DNA from: Clarkia xantiana subsp. parviflora
Lineage: Eukaryota; Streptophyta; Magnoliopsida; Myrtales; Onagraceae
Assembly: GCA_036873135.1 (NCBI GenBank)
Contig: JAPTYO010000001.1
Coordinates: 49,401,774-49,465,773 of the forward strand
DNA length: 64,000 nucleotides
Direction: 5' to 3'
A program made the position numbers and the translations under genes. Position 1 is the stretch's first letter. Every line of letters starts with the position of its first letter. Below the pieces are notes generated by a model. The model worked only from the letters and a program-made list of their open reading frames with translations, was not told the origin of the DNA and ran no database searches. This document shows positions 27,280-40,568 of this stretch, piece after piece.

Positions 27280-27360
27280 CACAACACACCTCTCTCTCTC
27301 TCTCCTCTTTTCTTCTCTGTCTTTCTCTCTTAGGGTTTGTTTCCAAGTGCCCAGAACTTT
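27280..27360 (+). promoter_or_regulatory. CT-rich leader region of the SEP gene
   Basis: A pyrimidine tract (CTCTCTCTCTCT and TCTTTCTCTCTT) lies 200-280 bp before the ATG. Such tracts are common in plant 5' leaders and core promoters and mark the probable transcribed leader. No clear TATA box was found. Confidence 0.4.
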
Positions 27361-27558
27361 CTCTTTGCTTTTCATCCATTTAGAGGCATTTGGTCACTGA
27401 CTGGAGAAAAGGGTCTCCAATAGGTGTCCGGGGGAGGAAGAAGATCCAATAAAAATCTAGTCTTTTTGTTGTTGGAGACAGAAAGATCGATCTTTGTTGC
27501 TAGGGTTGAGAAGTTAATTAATTAATTAGGTAAAAAGGAATCATTTTTATTTAGGGTT

Positions 27559-30018
27559 ATGGGGAGGGGAAGAGTGGAGCTGAAGAGGATAGAGAACAAA
27601 ATTAACAGACAGGTTACATTTGCTAAGAGAAGGAATGGTCTGTTGAAGAAAGCTTATGAACTGTCTGTTCTTTGCGATGCTGAGGTGGCTCTCATCATCT
27701 TCTCCAACCGTGGCAAGCTCTATGAGTTCTGCAGCACTTCAAGGTTCAAATTTTTCTTACCCCTTTTCTCCATCGATCGAATTATTTATTTTAATTGTTG
27801 CCTGTTCTTTAATTGGTTGATCAATTTTATGTTTGCTTTTGAGATCTGCTTGCTTTCTGTGTTCTTGATGTTGCTGTATTTCATTAATTACCCTCCAATT
27901 AATTTCTTATAATTTTTTGTTTGTTAAAAAAATAAGATGCCAAAATACAGTCTTTTAACTGTTACAGTGATATATCTGTTGTGTATCTGCATGCCCTGGG
28001 GATCAGCTTTTAGTGTAGTCTGTTGCACAAAGATCTATCTGATAAGAAAAGAAATTACTGATTTTTAATTATTTATTCAAGAAATTATTAATAAGCATCT
28101 TCTTTATTTTGATTATTATACTTTAATAATTGATAAATAACTATGGAAAAATCAATTCTTTTTCAGATGTCGTAGAGAGAATTTTTGTTTCTATTTTTTG
28201 AAAAAAGAACCACTAATGAATTGAAATTTTCAAAATGGATTACAACATATTAAAGTTTGACATTACGAATTTGATTCTTTCTCTTACAACATCTCAGCAT
28301 GCTTAAGACGCTCGAGCGGTACCAAAAATGCAGCTACGGTTCGGTTGAAGTTAACAAACCCTGCAAGGAGCTTGAGGTACCAAAAAAGATCGATCGATGA
28401 GCATAACCACATCATCCATCAATTGATTTGTATTCTTGTTAATTCGTTTGTGTGTTACTTAACAGAATAGCTACAGAGAATACATGAAGCTGAAATCTAA
28501 ATGTGAATCGCTACAACGAACTCAAAGGTGATAGATACTTCATAATAATTTGTTCAGATGAAGTTTTTTTTGTTGGTATGAAAAAAAATGATCTTTCTAT
28601 GTTGGTTTGGATTTCAGGAACCTTCTTGGAGAAGACCTGGGTCCCTTGGACTCCAAGGAACTCGAGCAGCTCGAGCGGCAGCTCGATTCATCTCTGAAAC
28701 ATGTTCGGTCCACTAAGGTTTACAATCTGAATAAATTTGCAGAAACTTTCATACTTTTCTAAACATCTTTAATTTCAATAAGCTGGTGTATGAATTTATC
28801 GATGATTACGGTGTTCGGGTTTGCAGACGCAGTTTATGCTGGATCAGCTCTCTGATCTTCAAAGCAAGGTGTGCTTGATTAAACAGATGACAATATGACA
28901 TGGACTTCTTATATTGTAAAGTATATTGACAATTGTTTGTAAAATGCACAGGAGCAACTTCTGATGGAGGCTAACAGGAGCTTGGCCGTAAAGGTATAAA
29001 AATACATACTTCAAAATAACGAGGGTTAAGAAACTAAAAACAGTCTTAACTATAGGTCATGTTGCTAATCGTTGACCCAGTTTTAAAGTGTTGATATTCG
29101 GTGTCCTAACTATCAGATTGGTTGACTTACAGTTTTTTCTCTTATAATTGACGAAACAAAAACATATTTTTTAAGCATCAAACAACCCTAAACCATGAGC
29201 AACAAATTTAATACTTTGGAAAAGTGGTAAACAAACATGTATTTGTTGCTTAAGACGCCAATTTAACACCAAAATAAGTTTTAAAAAAAATGTAGAAATC
29301 AACGAATCTAATAGTTGGGACACCGAATATAAACATTTATCTGGGACATCGATTGGCAACATGACATATATTTGAGACTGTTTTTAGGTTTTAACCCAAA
29401 TAACAACTATACTTGTTTTACCATTTTATGAAAATCACTTATTTTATAAGGTAAATTATATCTATTCTGCTTGTAAGGTTGATCACCAAATTGCTAGATG
29501 ATAAATGAAACAAAGTTGCAAGTTGCACTTTAATATTAAGTTAGACAATGAAAGTTAGTTGCAAGTAAGTTCAGGTAGCAAATTGATATTTAAGTCAAAA
29601 TAGATACTTATGTTCATGCAAACTAGCTCATCTCACTATGTTTTGATCCATCATCCAAATGTTGCATTGCTTTGTTGCTAAAAATGTAAATTGAAGTTGG
29701 ATGCTTGGCAGCTCGATGATCTCTGCGTCAGGAACAACCTCCGACCTCCATGGGACGGCGGTGGAGAGCCGAGTGTGCAATATGGGCACCAACAAAATCC
29801 GCATTCGCAAGATTTTTTCCAGCCTCTAGACTGCAACCCGACATTACAAATCGGGTACTGATCTCATAAAAAACAATCAAAACTCGTGGTTTTAGATTCC
29901 GAGACAAATGATACCGTGTTATGAATGTAGGTACAACGCGGTTGGATCAGATCAGATGGCGACTGAAACGACTCACCCTCAACAAGTGACCGGGTTCCTG
30001 CCGGGGTGGATGCTTTGA
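27559..30018 (+). CDS. SEPALLATA1/2-type MADS-box transcription factor
   Basis: Eight exons: 27559-27743, 28298-28376, 28466-28527, 28618-28717, 28827-28868, 28952-28993, 29712-29854 and 29931-30018. They give 246 aa. Exon sizes 185-79-62-100-42-42 are the canonical plant type II MADS plan. The MADS domain (1-60) starts [19 protein letters not shown]. The K domain (about 88-170) contains [20 protein letters not shown] and [10 protein letters not shown]. The C-terminus ends GFLPGWML, the SEP-II motif, after the region around [12 protein letters not shown]. These features place it with AGL2/AGL4 (SEP1/SEP2) rather than SEP3. SEP proteins bridge floral homeotic factors into tetramers that bind CArG boxes. 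Intron 6 is enlarged by a Mutator-like MITE. The FUL-type gene follows about 17 kb downstream on the same strand. Confidence 0.95.
29023..29397. mobile_element. Mutator-like MITE in intron 6 of the SEP gene
   Basis: The ends GGGTTAAGAAACTAAAAACA and, reverse-complemented, GGGTTAAAACCTAAAAACAG continue in matching arms (GTCATGTTGC on both sides). A 9-bp target duplication with one mismatch flanks it: AAATAACGA at 29014-29022 and AAATAACAA at 29398-29406. It lies 29 bp after the exon 6 donor and makes up over half of the 718-bp intron. The 375 bp are non-coding and do not disturb the splice sites. Confidence 0.82.
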
Positions 30019-33000
30019 CCTTACATGCATGGTCTTTATATATAAGATCGTCTCCACAATTTCCATTTGATTCTTCTGTGAAGTGGAGAGGTCGAAAATA
30101 TCGCGTATTTTATAAGTGTACGATATATGTATTAGCCGATAAATTCGGATTGAAATTTCGGGGTTGATGAAACCTTTAAGCCCCCTAAGTAAAAACATTG
30201 CAAAGGTACTTTAGCTTCATTGTGTATGTCTTTAGATGAATGCCTAAGAAGAGGGAACTTCTACTATTTGTATTGGTGTTTTAATAGCTTGGTTTGGTCC
30301 TGAACTTTGTGTGTTTTCCATTTAGGCCATTCATTTTTTTAATTGACCCTTTTGCATTGACTTTTTAAGTCCAATCCATAGGATTTGGGAGGTTTTCTAA
30401 AGACAAAAAGGACGCGTCTGCAAAATATGGAAGTGACTAAACTATAAACTTATTGTGATGATTAAGTTCTTTTTTTTTATATATAAAAAAAATATATATA
30501 TAATTGGACACTATGTAGTCTAATGTATTTGGAATTTTGGAGGGCCCTGATTTTTCCCAGAAGCCCAACAAACCCTAATCCTTTTTCTTTTTTAGCTTCC
30601 GATCCAATACCTTTCTAGAAAAATAATAATATTAGCACGATACAATTTTCGTGTCGGGTTAGTATTTATGTATTAAAATATGACAAACACGATAAAATTG
30701 TGTTATTAAGTCAAATTATTGGGTATTTTTTTTGAACAAATATTATTTAATAACTTCTAAAACTCCAATTATTAGTTTAATTTTTAAACTTTGCCAACTT
30801 TATATCACGAATTTATGAATATTGACATGTTAATTCACAGTTTTTTTTGTTTCCCGTAAAGTGTTGATCATGAATATCTTTACATTCCATAGTCACCAGC
30901 GGAGATTGAACCTTTGACCTCTGTTTAAAAGATGAAACGCTGAACCGCTACACCATATTAAGTTCATTGTTTTGTATAGAGATGTACAACTGAATAACTT
31001 AACACACCACGATAGCACACTACACGAACACAAAAAAAATGTGTGTTGTGTTCGTGTTTGTAAAACTTGACACGATAAGCGTACCATATATGTTCATATT
31101 CAATAAGTTTAGCATAACACGATTATATGCACGAATTGTCAACCTCTAGTAATAGGTCAGTTCGGAGTAAGTATCATTTAGCCAAATTCCTCACCCTTAT
31201 CAAACGTGTAAAATAAGACTTATCATATCTAATGTATTTATCTTTCAAATAGTTAAGTCAATCATTTTTTCCTTAAGTGGTTTTCGATATATAATTTCAA
31301 TGGCCTTATTAGATTCCAACTGTGGTACTCGTAGAAATACTTTATTCTAATTTTCCGAAAAAGAGTTAAAAAGGGTCATAAATCAAGATACATTATTTAC
31401 CATCATGTACAAAAGGATGGCCCGGACAAAGAAGGCCACAAAATTTTAACTTAAAATGGTAATAACGCTTTTCCATTTCTCACCCAACGTGTAATCAAAA
31501 TCATCAATCGAATAGACTGACTAGTCATTTTGATCAACCACTTCACTGATATATTCAGTCATATAGACTTATGAACAAAATAAAATATCTAAAAAGTATA
31601 CCAAACTTCCTTTAATCAGAAGTCAAATTAGTGATAAGTAAGAGTTTGAAGAAATTTGGTGTAGAATTGTTAATATTCCTTTCCCAAATGACATTTCTGA
31701 TTGACATGTTGGGATCCAGAAGTTTTTTAATGGGTTCGTTATGAGTTGTCTAAAATTTCTTTCAATTCATATTCCTAAACCAATTAGTTATCGTAAAATA
31801 ATTAAAATAGTAACTTTGTGCATTACCCTTCTTCGGTTTTAAAATTATTAAATCAAAGATATAAATTTTAAGTCATGATGTACATAAAACTAAAGTGCTA
31901 AAAAACCCAATAAATCATATTTATAAAACTAAGTTGTTTATAATGTCAACCAGAGCCATAATATTCAATTTACTCTAGAACTATATTATGGATTGTTAGA
32001 ATTATTTATGATTTCTCTATTTCTATTGTCATATACTCATATTGAATTGATGTTGGAGCAGATGTATCACGTTTAGATGCAATTAAAATGTGGATTTAGT
32101 TTTGTTTTTTTAATATAATATAGAAATAGAAACCAGCTAAAGAAGAAAAGATATAAACTGAAAGAGGTCAATATATGGCAGGTAGGTGCGGACGGGCTCC
32201 GATGTGTGTGTTTTTTTTAAAGAAAAATTGATTTTTCTACGGTGTTTTTGGTTTTTTTATTACTAGGTTAGACTTAATTGTAACATATGTAAAACTTTAA
32301 AATTATGAAAAAATATGAAATTTTTTAACCGCAACTAATATTTACATCCTATTATTAATAATATCAATTTCCATCTTGGTTACACCTTTAAAGCAATAAA
32401 AAAAAATACAAAAAACATCGTGCTCTTAGACCATGATAGAAAAATACCGCTCACAAATATTTAGGTTCATGCTTGGACCAGAAAATATAAGAAAAAAAAA
32501 CCGATTAACCTTGGTTTTTGGGTTTTCGTTTTTTTGGGACAAACTCGGTATAAACGAATTTTATGCACTTTCCTCGTCAGAACTTGACTGCGATTCAGTC
32601 GGAAAATCACTGGGGTTGCCGGAATATTTACTAGAATAAGTGTATATATATATATATTTAAACTATCACTATGTAGTAGTATGGGACATGAGGAAGAAAG
32701 AAACAAACGACTTCCGCGAGTCCTAATTAGAGTCTTTATCTAATGACCAAATGTGGCCCATCATCTCACATCAGAGGTGGATCAACGACCCAGTTTAGTG
32801 TATGTGTGTCGGGCCCACTGACCCACTACCCATGTGAACCCTACTAAATGTTTAGCCAAAAATAAAAAATGTAACACATCAATAATAAATACGGCGGGTG
32901 TACATGCACCCTTAAATAGTTAGTTAATCTATGTGGGTCACATTATTATTATTAAAACTATATACTAACTCCGCGCACCGGATAAAAAAAATTAAGTATA

Positions 33001-33787
33001 CAAAATTATGTTTAGTGTTTAAAAAAATTTTGAAAGTAAATTCGTTAAAATTGATTTTGAGAAATAATAAATCATTTAAAAATTATTAGAGATATAGTAT
33101 TACAAATTTATTTATAGATACTATTTTTTTCTAAATAATATGTAAAAGTACAAAATATAAAACATGCAATTTTTAACTAATGAAATTCAACTTGTAAGAT
33201 TATCCTATAAATTATATTAACTTTATTAATATTTTGTTGTTATACTTACTCATTCATCAAACAATATAATATAATATGATGTTCTATTCCAATTTACCCT
33301 TTTTTTTACTCATGCGGTGCACATGGTTAGCATCTAGTATATATTCATTAAAATATAATATATTTATTAGTTATTATATATTATATATATATATATATAT
33401 TATAAATATTAGGAAAATCCACTTAAGTGGATTCAAAATCCAAATTGTAATTATATATATGCTATATGTGTTAAAAGTAAAAATACTATAATTGGCATCT
33501 CTAATGCGTGGGAGAGTTAAAAGATAACATTTATAAAATACATGCAAAATATTTGAGGTTAAAAAATATATTTATATGTATATAGGCTTGAAAAAAAATA
33601 ACACTTTTACATTTAGTTATATTCAAATATGCAAATTCCATTAGTTTGTAATTGTAGACAAATATATACATATTGATAGAGCATTTTGTCACAATCATAT
33701 TATATCATTCTATAATTTTTCTTTATCGACCGACTCTCATTTCTAAATGATCTTCTCTACATGATTTCTTTCAGAAATAAAGGAATC

Positions 33788-33839
<52 letters not shown>

Positions 33840-35800
33840 ATTAAAACTATCTATACTCTAAAAATACATAAAATCAATTAAAAATGTATAAAAAAGTGAT
33901 TGGTAATTCGCGTCCATAAGGATGTAATTTTTTTTCTTCTAATTACACTCATAAACCAAGTGCATATGAAATGAATGGTAGTTGCATTAAGTCAAGTACG
34001 CGAATGGTAGTCGCGTTGAATCCAGTACACAAATGAAAGTATGTAATTGGTTTTTTGGTTAACATAATTTACAATTTTGGTATTTTTGTATTTATTAATT
34101 ACAAAATTGTTATTTAAGTGAAAACTGTAATTATTGTTAAATAATTAATGATAAAATTATCTTTTGGCAAAAAAAAATGATAAAATTATCTATATGTTCA
34201 CATAATAGAATAATGGTTTGATCATTGATGGCAACACTATAGAAGGGAATCAAGGAAGCAGATCTAAACATATATTATCCTTTTAAAAAATAGATATCTG
34301 GACTAAAAATATAAGTTGGTTTAAATAAAGTTACATTGGAGAATCCCATAGTGACTTCTTACTTTATTTTTTTCTTCTTGGAGTATATATTCATTCTTGG
34401 ACTGATACTCTCTTTTTGTATACTTTTTACTATTATTATTACATAACTAACTTATCCAATTTAATGGGCAAAAAAAAAAACTATCTAATTTATCTTCTTA
34501 CTATTGATAATACTCATATATTCCACAAATAGATAAGATCAACAAAAATAGAAAGAACAAATAAATATAGGGTTGCCTTACTAAAAGTCTTGGGATTAGG
34601 GTATGTTTTTAGTTAATTCATGTTAGTATACCTTGCATAGGAGTGCATGATTTTATTCATGTTAATTGTTAAGGTACGTTGTCTCCCTTCTCAATGCCAA
34701 ATTCGTGAATAAGTACTCGAATTTCAATTAAAATTTCATAAAAGATCTAACCTCTGATTCTGAACAGTACAATTGTATCGTCTCGAGAACTATGTCTAAG
34801 AAAAAAAGAGAAAATAAAAACTTTTAAAAGGTGCCCGAGCTACTTGTCGCTCGTCTCTGTCCTCCCTCAAGGCTCGAGTCCGCTTTATTTTGATATTTTT
34901 TGTTTCTTTATTTCTTTTACAATCAATTTTTATCATTCATAAGAATGGTCCCCAAACAACTTCATGGGCAAGGTTATTTTCGAGGTTCTTTTCTAGTACT
35001 ATATGGGTATTTTAAATGGATTGGTGGAAATTTGAGGTACCATGGTCCCCGTTTGGTTTATGTATATATATATATATTAAAATTATTAAATAATTAAGGG
35101 TTAACAACTAATAAGTTATCACTTAAGCACAAAATCAGGACCACCACATACCACACCCCTTGAAATCTTATCTATAAATCAATTTTAAAATGGAAATTAC
35201 AGAGAGATCTCATTCTCCAACATCAAAGTTTATATTATTTTTAGCATTTTTTTAAATACTTATTGTATAATATATGATGTATACATAATGTCTATCATTC
35301 TTATAAGGATGGACCACCACAAACATGTGCATAAGCATCATCTCTGTCGTTGGATTGCTCATTAATTGTAAACATTATTATATTGATTTAATAGATATTA
35401 GTAGCTAGATAATTAAGATATACATACAACCTCCAAACTGCAAACCAACTCTACCTAATTAATTAAGTTATAAGTTATGTAAAAAGACCACCTTGTTTTG
35501 TTTCAGTTAACTTTATAATGTATGTGCTACCACTTAAAAAAGAGTTTCAAGTGACATTTTAAAGGCCGTGTTACCATTATTATAACTTTCTTAATTAGAG
35601 ACAAGTTAATGATTTTTAGTTCCTTAATTATCTCAATATCGTTCCAATAAAATACATTGATATGATAAAACAAAAAACATCTGATGATGGTATAAAAGTG
35701 AGAAACACGTGCAATATACAATTTTTTACTTTCTTATCAAATCTGAGCCATCCGGTGCTAAGGAAAAGACGTGCTACTCTGTAATAACAAACCCATGTAA
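30019..35800. other. AT-rich DNA downstream of SEP, no gene recognised
   Basis: The stretch contains SEP 3' sequence, many A/T runs and TA microsatellites. A tRNA-like segment on the minus strand at about 30890-30965 (GGTGTAGCGGTTCAGCG and GGTTCAATCTC) is probably SINE-derived. A possible Helitron 3' end is at 33310-33337. Short frames such as 32433-32639 have no recognisable domain. Confidence 0.5.
33310..33337 (+). mobile_element. Possible 3' end of another Helitron family
   Basis: CATGCGGTGCACATGG can form a short hairpin and is followed by TTAGCAT and CTAG-T, the arrangement of a Helitron 3' end. A related GC-rich string CTCCGCGCACCGG at about 32970 could mark the other end of a short element of roughly 380 bp. 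The 5' TC terminus was not clear. Confidence 0.35.
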
Positions 35801-36949
35801 TACAAGTTTGAATATCTGAGTCGAAGTATTTTATCTATATACCAATATATTATTTGTGTTGGGTCCTCACCCCCAATAGACATCTTTGGTACCTTTTCAT
35901 TTTATTAACAAAAAATATATTATATTTGATTTCTATATTTTGTAAAATTAATAATTTAGTCATTACTATATTTGAGAAACATTTATTTATCTTTAATATT
36001 ATTACTAAATCATTGTTTAAATTTTGTTATTTTTTTAAGGTCACTTAGTCGGCATGTCATAGTAATTATAATTAACTTATAATCCAATATTCATATCAAT
36101 TTAACTCAGCCCTATCATACTCATTCCGTTCAAATTTCGGATACATGTAAAAAAAAAATATTCAACGAATTATATAGATCGAGTGATGCATGTTCCGCCT
36201 GTTGAGATTTTTCTATCACATAGATCAACCACTTAACAAATTATATATATAACAAGTCAAAATATGGGTGAAATGTGTTCTTGAAGTTTGACCTCGTACA
36301 AATAACATTTTACTCATCGTCCAATATTTATGGACTCAAACTATTAATTTAATTCTTCTATTTGTTAATCCAATCACATTGTGTACAACCTAATTAATGT
36401 TAACTAAATATATTTTGTAAATTCAAGTCTAAACTTTATATTTTTGTGATTTACTTTTATCTTTATTGTTAAATCAAATTTTGTTAGTATTGTGATATTG
36501 TATATAATTACGTTTGTATAAGTCAAATTTGTCCATTGATGACTCTAAGTAGTTAAGAAAAAGTTTACATTCTTGACACCTCAAGTTGATGAGTTAGATA
36601 CAATTGAGCCGTTAATGACCAACGTAATGCTTGACCCAACTCATTTATATATCTAACTATAATGCTAACTTAGTACCGTAACTGAAGACATTAGTTAATT
36701 TTTTACTTAATTATCCTCTTCTCTTTCTCATGTTTTGAATTACGCTATGTCGCTCTTCTCTATCACATAGATTCGTTTCTCACAACGAATCAACTTGCCC
36801 ATATTTACTTTGATTAATTATAAATATTAGTACACTTAAGATAGATTATATATCTTCAAATTTAAATGATTGATGCGCGTGCAACCGCACGCGTTAATAA
36901 CTAGTATATATATATATATAATACTTCGACTCAGATATTCAAACTTGTA
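35801..36949. repeat. Palindromic stem split by a Helitron
   Basis: The 30 bases at 35801-35830 are the exact reverse complement of 36920-36949 (TACAAGTTTGAATATCTGAG at the outer left). Only a few bases of loop remain on each side of the Helitron (35834-36906). Before the insertion this was a perfect hairpin with a short AT-rich loop, most likely a MITE or similar foldback. Confidence 0.8.
35834..36906 (+). mobile_element. Non-autonomous Helitron with intact termini
   Basis: The 5' end TCTATATACCAATATATT follows an A, and the 3' end CTAG (36903-36906) precedes a T, so insertion was between A and T without duplication. The terminal hairpin is CGCGTGC-AACC-GCACGCG, followed by TTAATAA and CTAG. 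It is 1,073 bp and close to the copy at 51907-52986. The frame at 35854-36048 lies at its 5' end and has no helicase or Rep features. Confidence 0.85.
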
Positions 36950-37790
36950 TTTATAAATGTGTGATATAGATCCTCTTATCTTTCCATTGATTTAGGTTCG
37001 TAATGTAATGAATGGAAAGATTTAGAGGGTGGCTTCTTGGACATAGCTATCGTTAACTACACAATTGCTAATTTTGGTAAGGACACACTACACTTTGGAA
37101 AATTTGGAAGACAACCATGCCCATGGGAGGAAAAAAAACTATTTTAAAGAAGTTTTATTTTTCATAGGTGGTCTTAGGGGGTCTACATCAGAAGAGCATC
37201 ACTCATAGTATGCTTATTTTATATCTAGACTAGTTACCATTCGTATCGGATCAATCCGTAAGACGTAATAGATATAAAATGTTGACCATAAATATTTATC
37301 AGTTCCTCGAGTTTTATTAGAGTTTAAACTTCCTAACTTTTTAATAAGGGGTGATATGATGAATCATTATACTATATTTATATATATTTTAAAGAAGTTG
37401 GCATGTCAGTTTAGAATATGGATAGTGGACACTAGTCATGAAATGAACCTCATATATACACCTTTTAAGGCTAGCTAGGGCAAGTTGATGATAGAATGAG
37501 TCTTCGTTGGCATTGTACGTAGTAGCCTGCTTTGTCGGCCACAAACAACCACAAATATTGAAAAGTATATCGAGTCGGATGCGTTTGAAGCCTTGAAGGT
37601 AATCTTAGCCCTAACGAAGGAGACTCGCCAAGTCCAATGGCAGCTAGTCCCATTGATCAATAACATCAAGTCTAATCTTGCTATCCGAAGTTTGTTGGCG
37701 TGTAATTTTCAAAAAAGTAATTGCGATACAAGATGTCGTATATTGACAACTGGATTTCACAACCACGTACTCTTTTTTTTAGTTTTTATA

Positions 37791-38463
37791 GTGTTATTAC
37801 ATTTTGTAGACTTTTGGTGCATCCGTTAGTTAATTGTTAATTTTAACCGTTAAATACTTTTAGCTTTTTCAGTTTAGTCCTCCAATTTATATTTCTAAGT
37901 TTTAATTTTTTTCAATTAGTCCCTATTGTTTTCTCCGGTCACCGCCTAAATCCACCGGCCACCACCTAAGGACATCGACACCACCTAAGGCCGCCAACCA
38001 CCAGCTCAGGGCCCTTGGCTCCGATTGAGTCACAAATGGCTCAAGTCGAAGCCATAGATGGCTCAGGTCGGAGACATAGAGGGCTCCGAATGAGCCCTCT
38101 ATGGCCTAAATCGCGGCCAACCGGCCTCAATTGGTAGTGGCCAACCCCAATTCGGGTGGCATGGTCGACCCCAATTGGTGGCGGTCGGCCTCGATTGGGG
38201 AAGGATGCCACGATTTGGTGGTGCCAGGCCCCGATGTGTGGTGGCCGGCACCAATTGGTGGTTGCCGGCTCAGATCGTGGTGGTTGGCGGCCTTGGGTGT
38301 TGGTCGACGGACTTAGGCGGTGACTGAAGAAAATAAAAGGGACTAAATTGTAAAAATTAAAACTAAGAAATATAAACTAGAGGACTAAACTGAAAAAAAT
38401 AAAAAGTATTTAACGATCAACTAACGGATGTACAAAAATTTCAAAAATGCAAACATAATAACA
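37791..38463. repeat. Foldback element with GC-rich core
   Basis: The left arm (GACTTTTGGTGCATCCGTTAG near 37810) is mirrored at the right (CTAACGGATGTACAAAAATT near 38420). Inner arms carry TTTAGTCCTCCA and its complement, as in the foldback at 2640-3300. The core at about 37930-38330 is a set of degenerate GGTGGCCGGC and CACCACCTAAGG repeats. No credible gene; target duplication not found. Confidence 0.6.
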
Positions 38464-38732
38464 GCAGAAGACCTTTTAATGATAGAGAAATTATCCGCGT
38501 AATCTACGATATTGTTTATGTTAATATATGAATTCCATTAAAAAATAAAAAAAGAAACTTTTTTTTTATCACCAAACATTCCATTTAATTCGATTGAGTG
38601 GTTGAAAGGAAGGAGATGTATTTTTGGACCTTTTGGTAGTAATATAAAAATAAAAAGCGTAAGGAAAAATCACTGGGCCTCTAGAATATAGAAGAAAATT
38701 TCAATTTATATCACAAAAGATTATATATATAC

Positions 38733-39278
38733 TAGGGATGGGCACTGAACCGGTTCAGGCCAAACCGGTTCCGGACCGGACCGGAACTGTTTTAAACGGT
38801 CCGGTCCAATAATAACTAGGGTTTTTTTGGCTTAGGTTGGTCTAAAAAAAACTGGACTGGTTTGAACCGGTCCAGAACCGGTCCAGAACCGGTTTTGGAC
38901 TGTTTTTTAAAAAAACAAGTTCTGGACCGGTTTTGTATGTCGGACCGGTTTTATCAATAAAAATCGGTCCAAAATCAGTCAAAACCAGTCAGAAACCGGT
39001 CAAAACCGGTCAGAAACCGGTCAAAAATCGGGTTTTTTAAAAAAATTTAAAAAACTCTCGGTCAAAACGTTTTTTTTTTTTACTAAAAAGCGGTTCAAAA
39101 CCGGTCCGGTCCGGACTGGTTTATTGGACTGGTTTGGTATACCCCTTGGACTGGTTCCAATTTAGGGGTTATAAACCAGTCCAATTTGGACCGGTTCACT
39201 CCGGACCGGTTCCAAACGGTCCGGTTCCAGACCAGTTCCGAACCAGTCCGGCCGGACCGGTTTTTATGCCCAAGCCTA
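38733..39278. mobile_element. hAT-like MITE made of CCGGTCC repeats, copy 1
   Basis: The ends are TAGGGATGGGCAC and, reverse-complemented, TAGGCTTGGGCAT. An exact 8-bp target duplication ATATATAC lies at 38725-38732 and 39279-39286, the length typical of hAT elements. The 546-bp body is dominated by variants of AACCGGTCC and GGACCGGTT, so it can fold on itself in many registers. It landed exactly at the 3' CTAG boundary of the Helitron at 39286-40568. Confidence 0.82.
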
Positions 39279-39285
39279 ATATATA

Positions 39286-40568
39286 CTAGTTATTTCTGCA
39301 TGTGCTTTGTACATGCATGTTTCTAAGATTGTTATTTATATAAGTTATTAATGTATAACTATGATAATTATATTAAATATAAGGGTTAATAACTAATAAA
39401 TTGTATGAGGTTTGACCGTGTTGAAATTTGGTGTCTGAATTTTAAAGTGTTAAAATGGTCTATATGAAGTATGGACATTGTTGAAATTTGGTTTTCCGTC
39501 CAAAATTGCTTTTAATTTTGACAGAATGTTGCGAAAAGTCATAATTGCCCTTTCTACCAAATATGAAGTGATAAAATTACCCCTAGATTCAAAACAACCA
39601 CCACCCAACTCCGGCCACCACCACTCAACTCCGGCGGCCACCACCCAACTCCGGCCGGCCACCACCCAACTCCTTTCGGCCACCATCCTACTCCCGCCGG
39701 TCACCACCCAAAAACCCTATAGTTGATGATTTAGTTAGAATGGGTAATTTCGTAAACTCGCTAGGTAATGGAAGGTCATATATATATATATATATATTTT
39801 TTTATGGAGGGGCATTTTTGGAATATCCATTTTATCGAGCTCACGTGACGGTCACGTGATACACTTCTATTCGACTTAACCCAAAAATAGAAGGAGACAC
39901 CAAATTTCAACAAACACCAAACGTGAGACAGTCAATTTCAACGACGGACATCAGATTTCAACATGGCCAAACCTCACACAGTTTATAATTAACCCTAAAT
40001 ATAATAAGTTTATTTATTTCTAGTAACATGTGTAGAATTTGGTAATCATTATGGGGGGAAATTTGAGATTTTTGCATGATTGTCCTTTAATAGTTGGGAC
40101 ATCATATGTAATGGAACATAAAACGGGCAGCTTTATAGAGTGTGTTGTTCAAATTCTGAACCATATACATAAAAATAAACTTATGGCCCTAAATAAGTTG
40201 AATTGTTGATACATCACATATCATCATATATTAAATAAGAGTTGAGAGAACAAAAATTTTACGGATTTCTTCGGCTTATTGGTTTTTATAATAGTGCCAG
40301 TTTGGTTCTATATTCTAAGTCCCTACTTTTTTTTTATAGATTGTGCCGGTTTTGTAAGATTTCTGTCAAATCCGGTTTTATAAATAAAAAATAATTCAAA
40401 CCTGCCAAAATAGTATGGTTTAAACTTTAGAAGGTTTTGATATTTAAGAAGAAAAAGAAAAACTTTAGAAGGTATGTGACTTTTTTGGAAGCTATGTATG
40501 GAACCTTTTGGAAGGTATGTGACTTTTGGAGGTGAGGACCCAACAGAAATTATATATTGGTATATAGA
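39286..40568 (-). mobile_element. Non-autonomous Helitron interrupted by a MITE
   Basis: On the minus strand the 5' end is TCTATATACCAATATATAAT next to an A (right edge 40568). The 3' end has a hairpin GCATGT-GCTTTGT-ACATGC followed by AGAAATAA-CTAG (39286-39289). It is a subfamily distinct from the 35834 copy, with a different hairpin and body. The Mutator-like element 39383-39995 sits inside, so the original element was about 660 bp. Confidence 0.7.
39383..39995. mobile_element. Mutator-like foldback element (GGGTTAA type)
   Basis: The terminal arms start GGGTTAATAACTAATAAA and, reverse-complemented, GGGTTAATTATAAACTG. The next block (TGAGGTTTGACCGTGTTGAA) is mirrored at the right. A perfect 9-bp target duplication TAAATATAA lies at 39374-39382 and 39996-40004. 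The core (about 39600-39720) repeats CCACCACCCAACTCCGGC. Frames across it are repeat-derived. Confidence 0.83.

Noticed and set aside
30890..30965. tRNA gene candidate on the minus strand
   Set aside because: A- and B-box-like motifs are present, but I could not build a full cloverleaf; a SINE relic is more likely.
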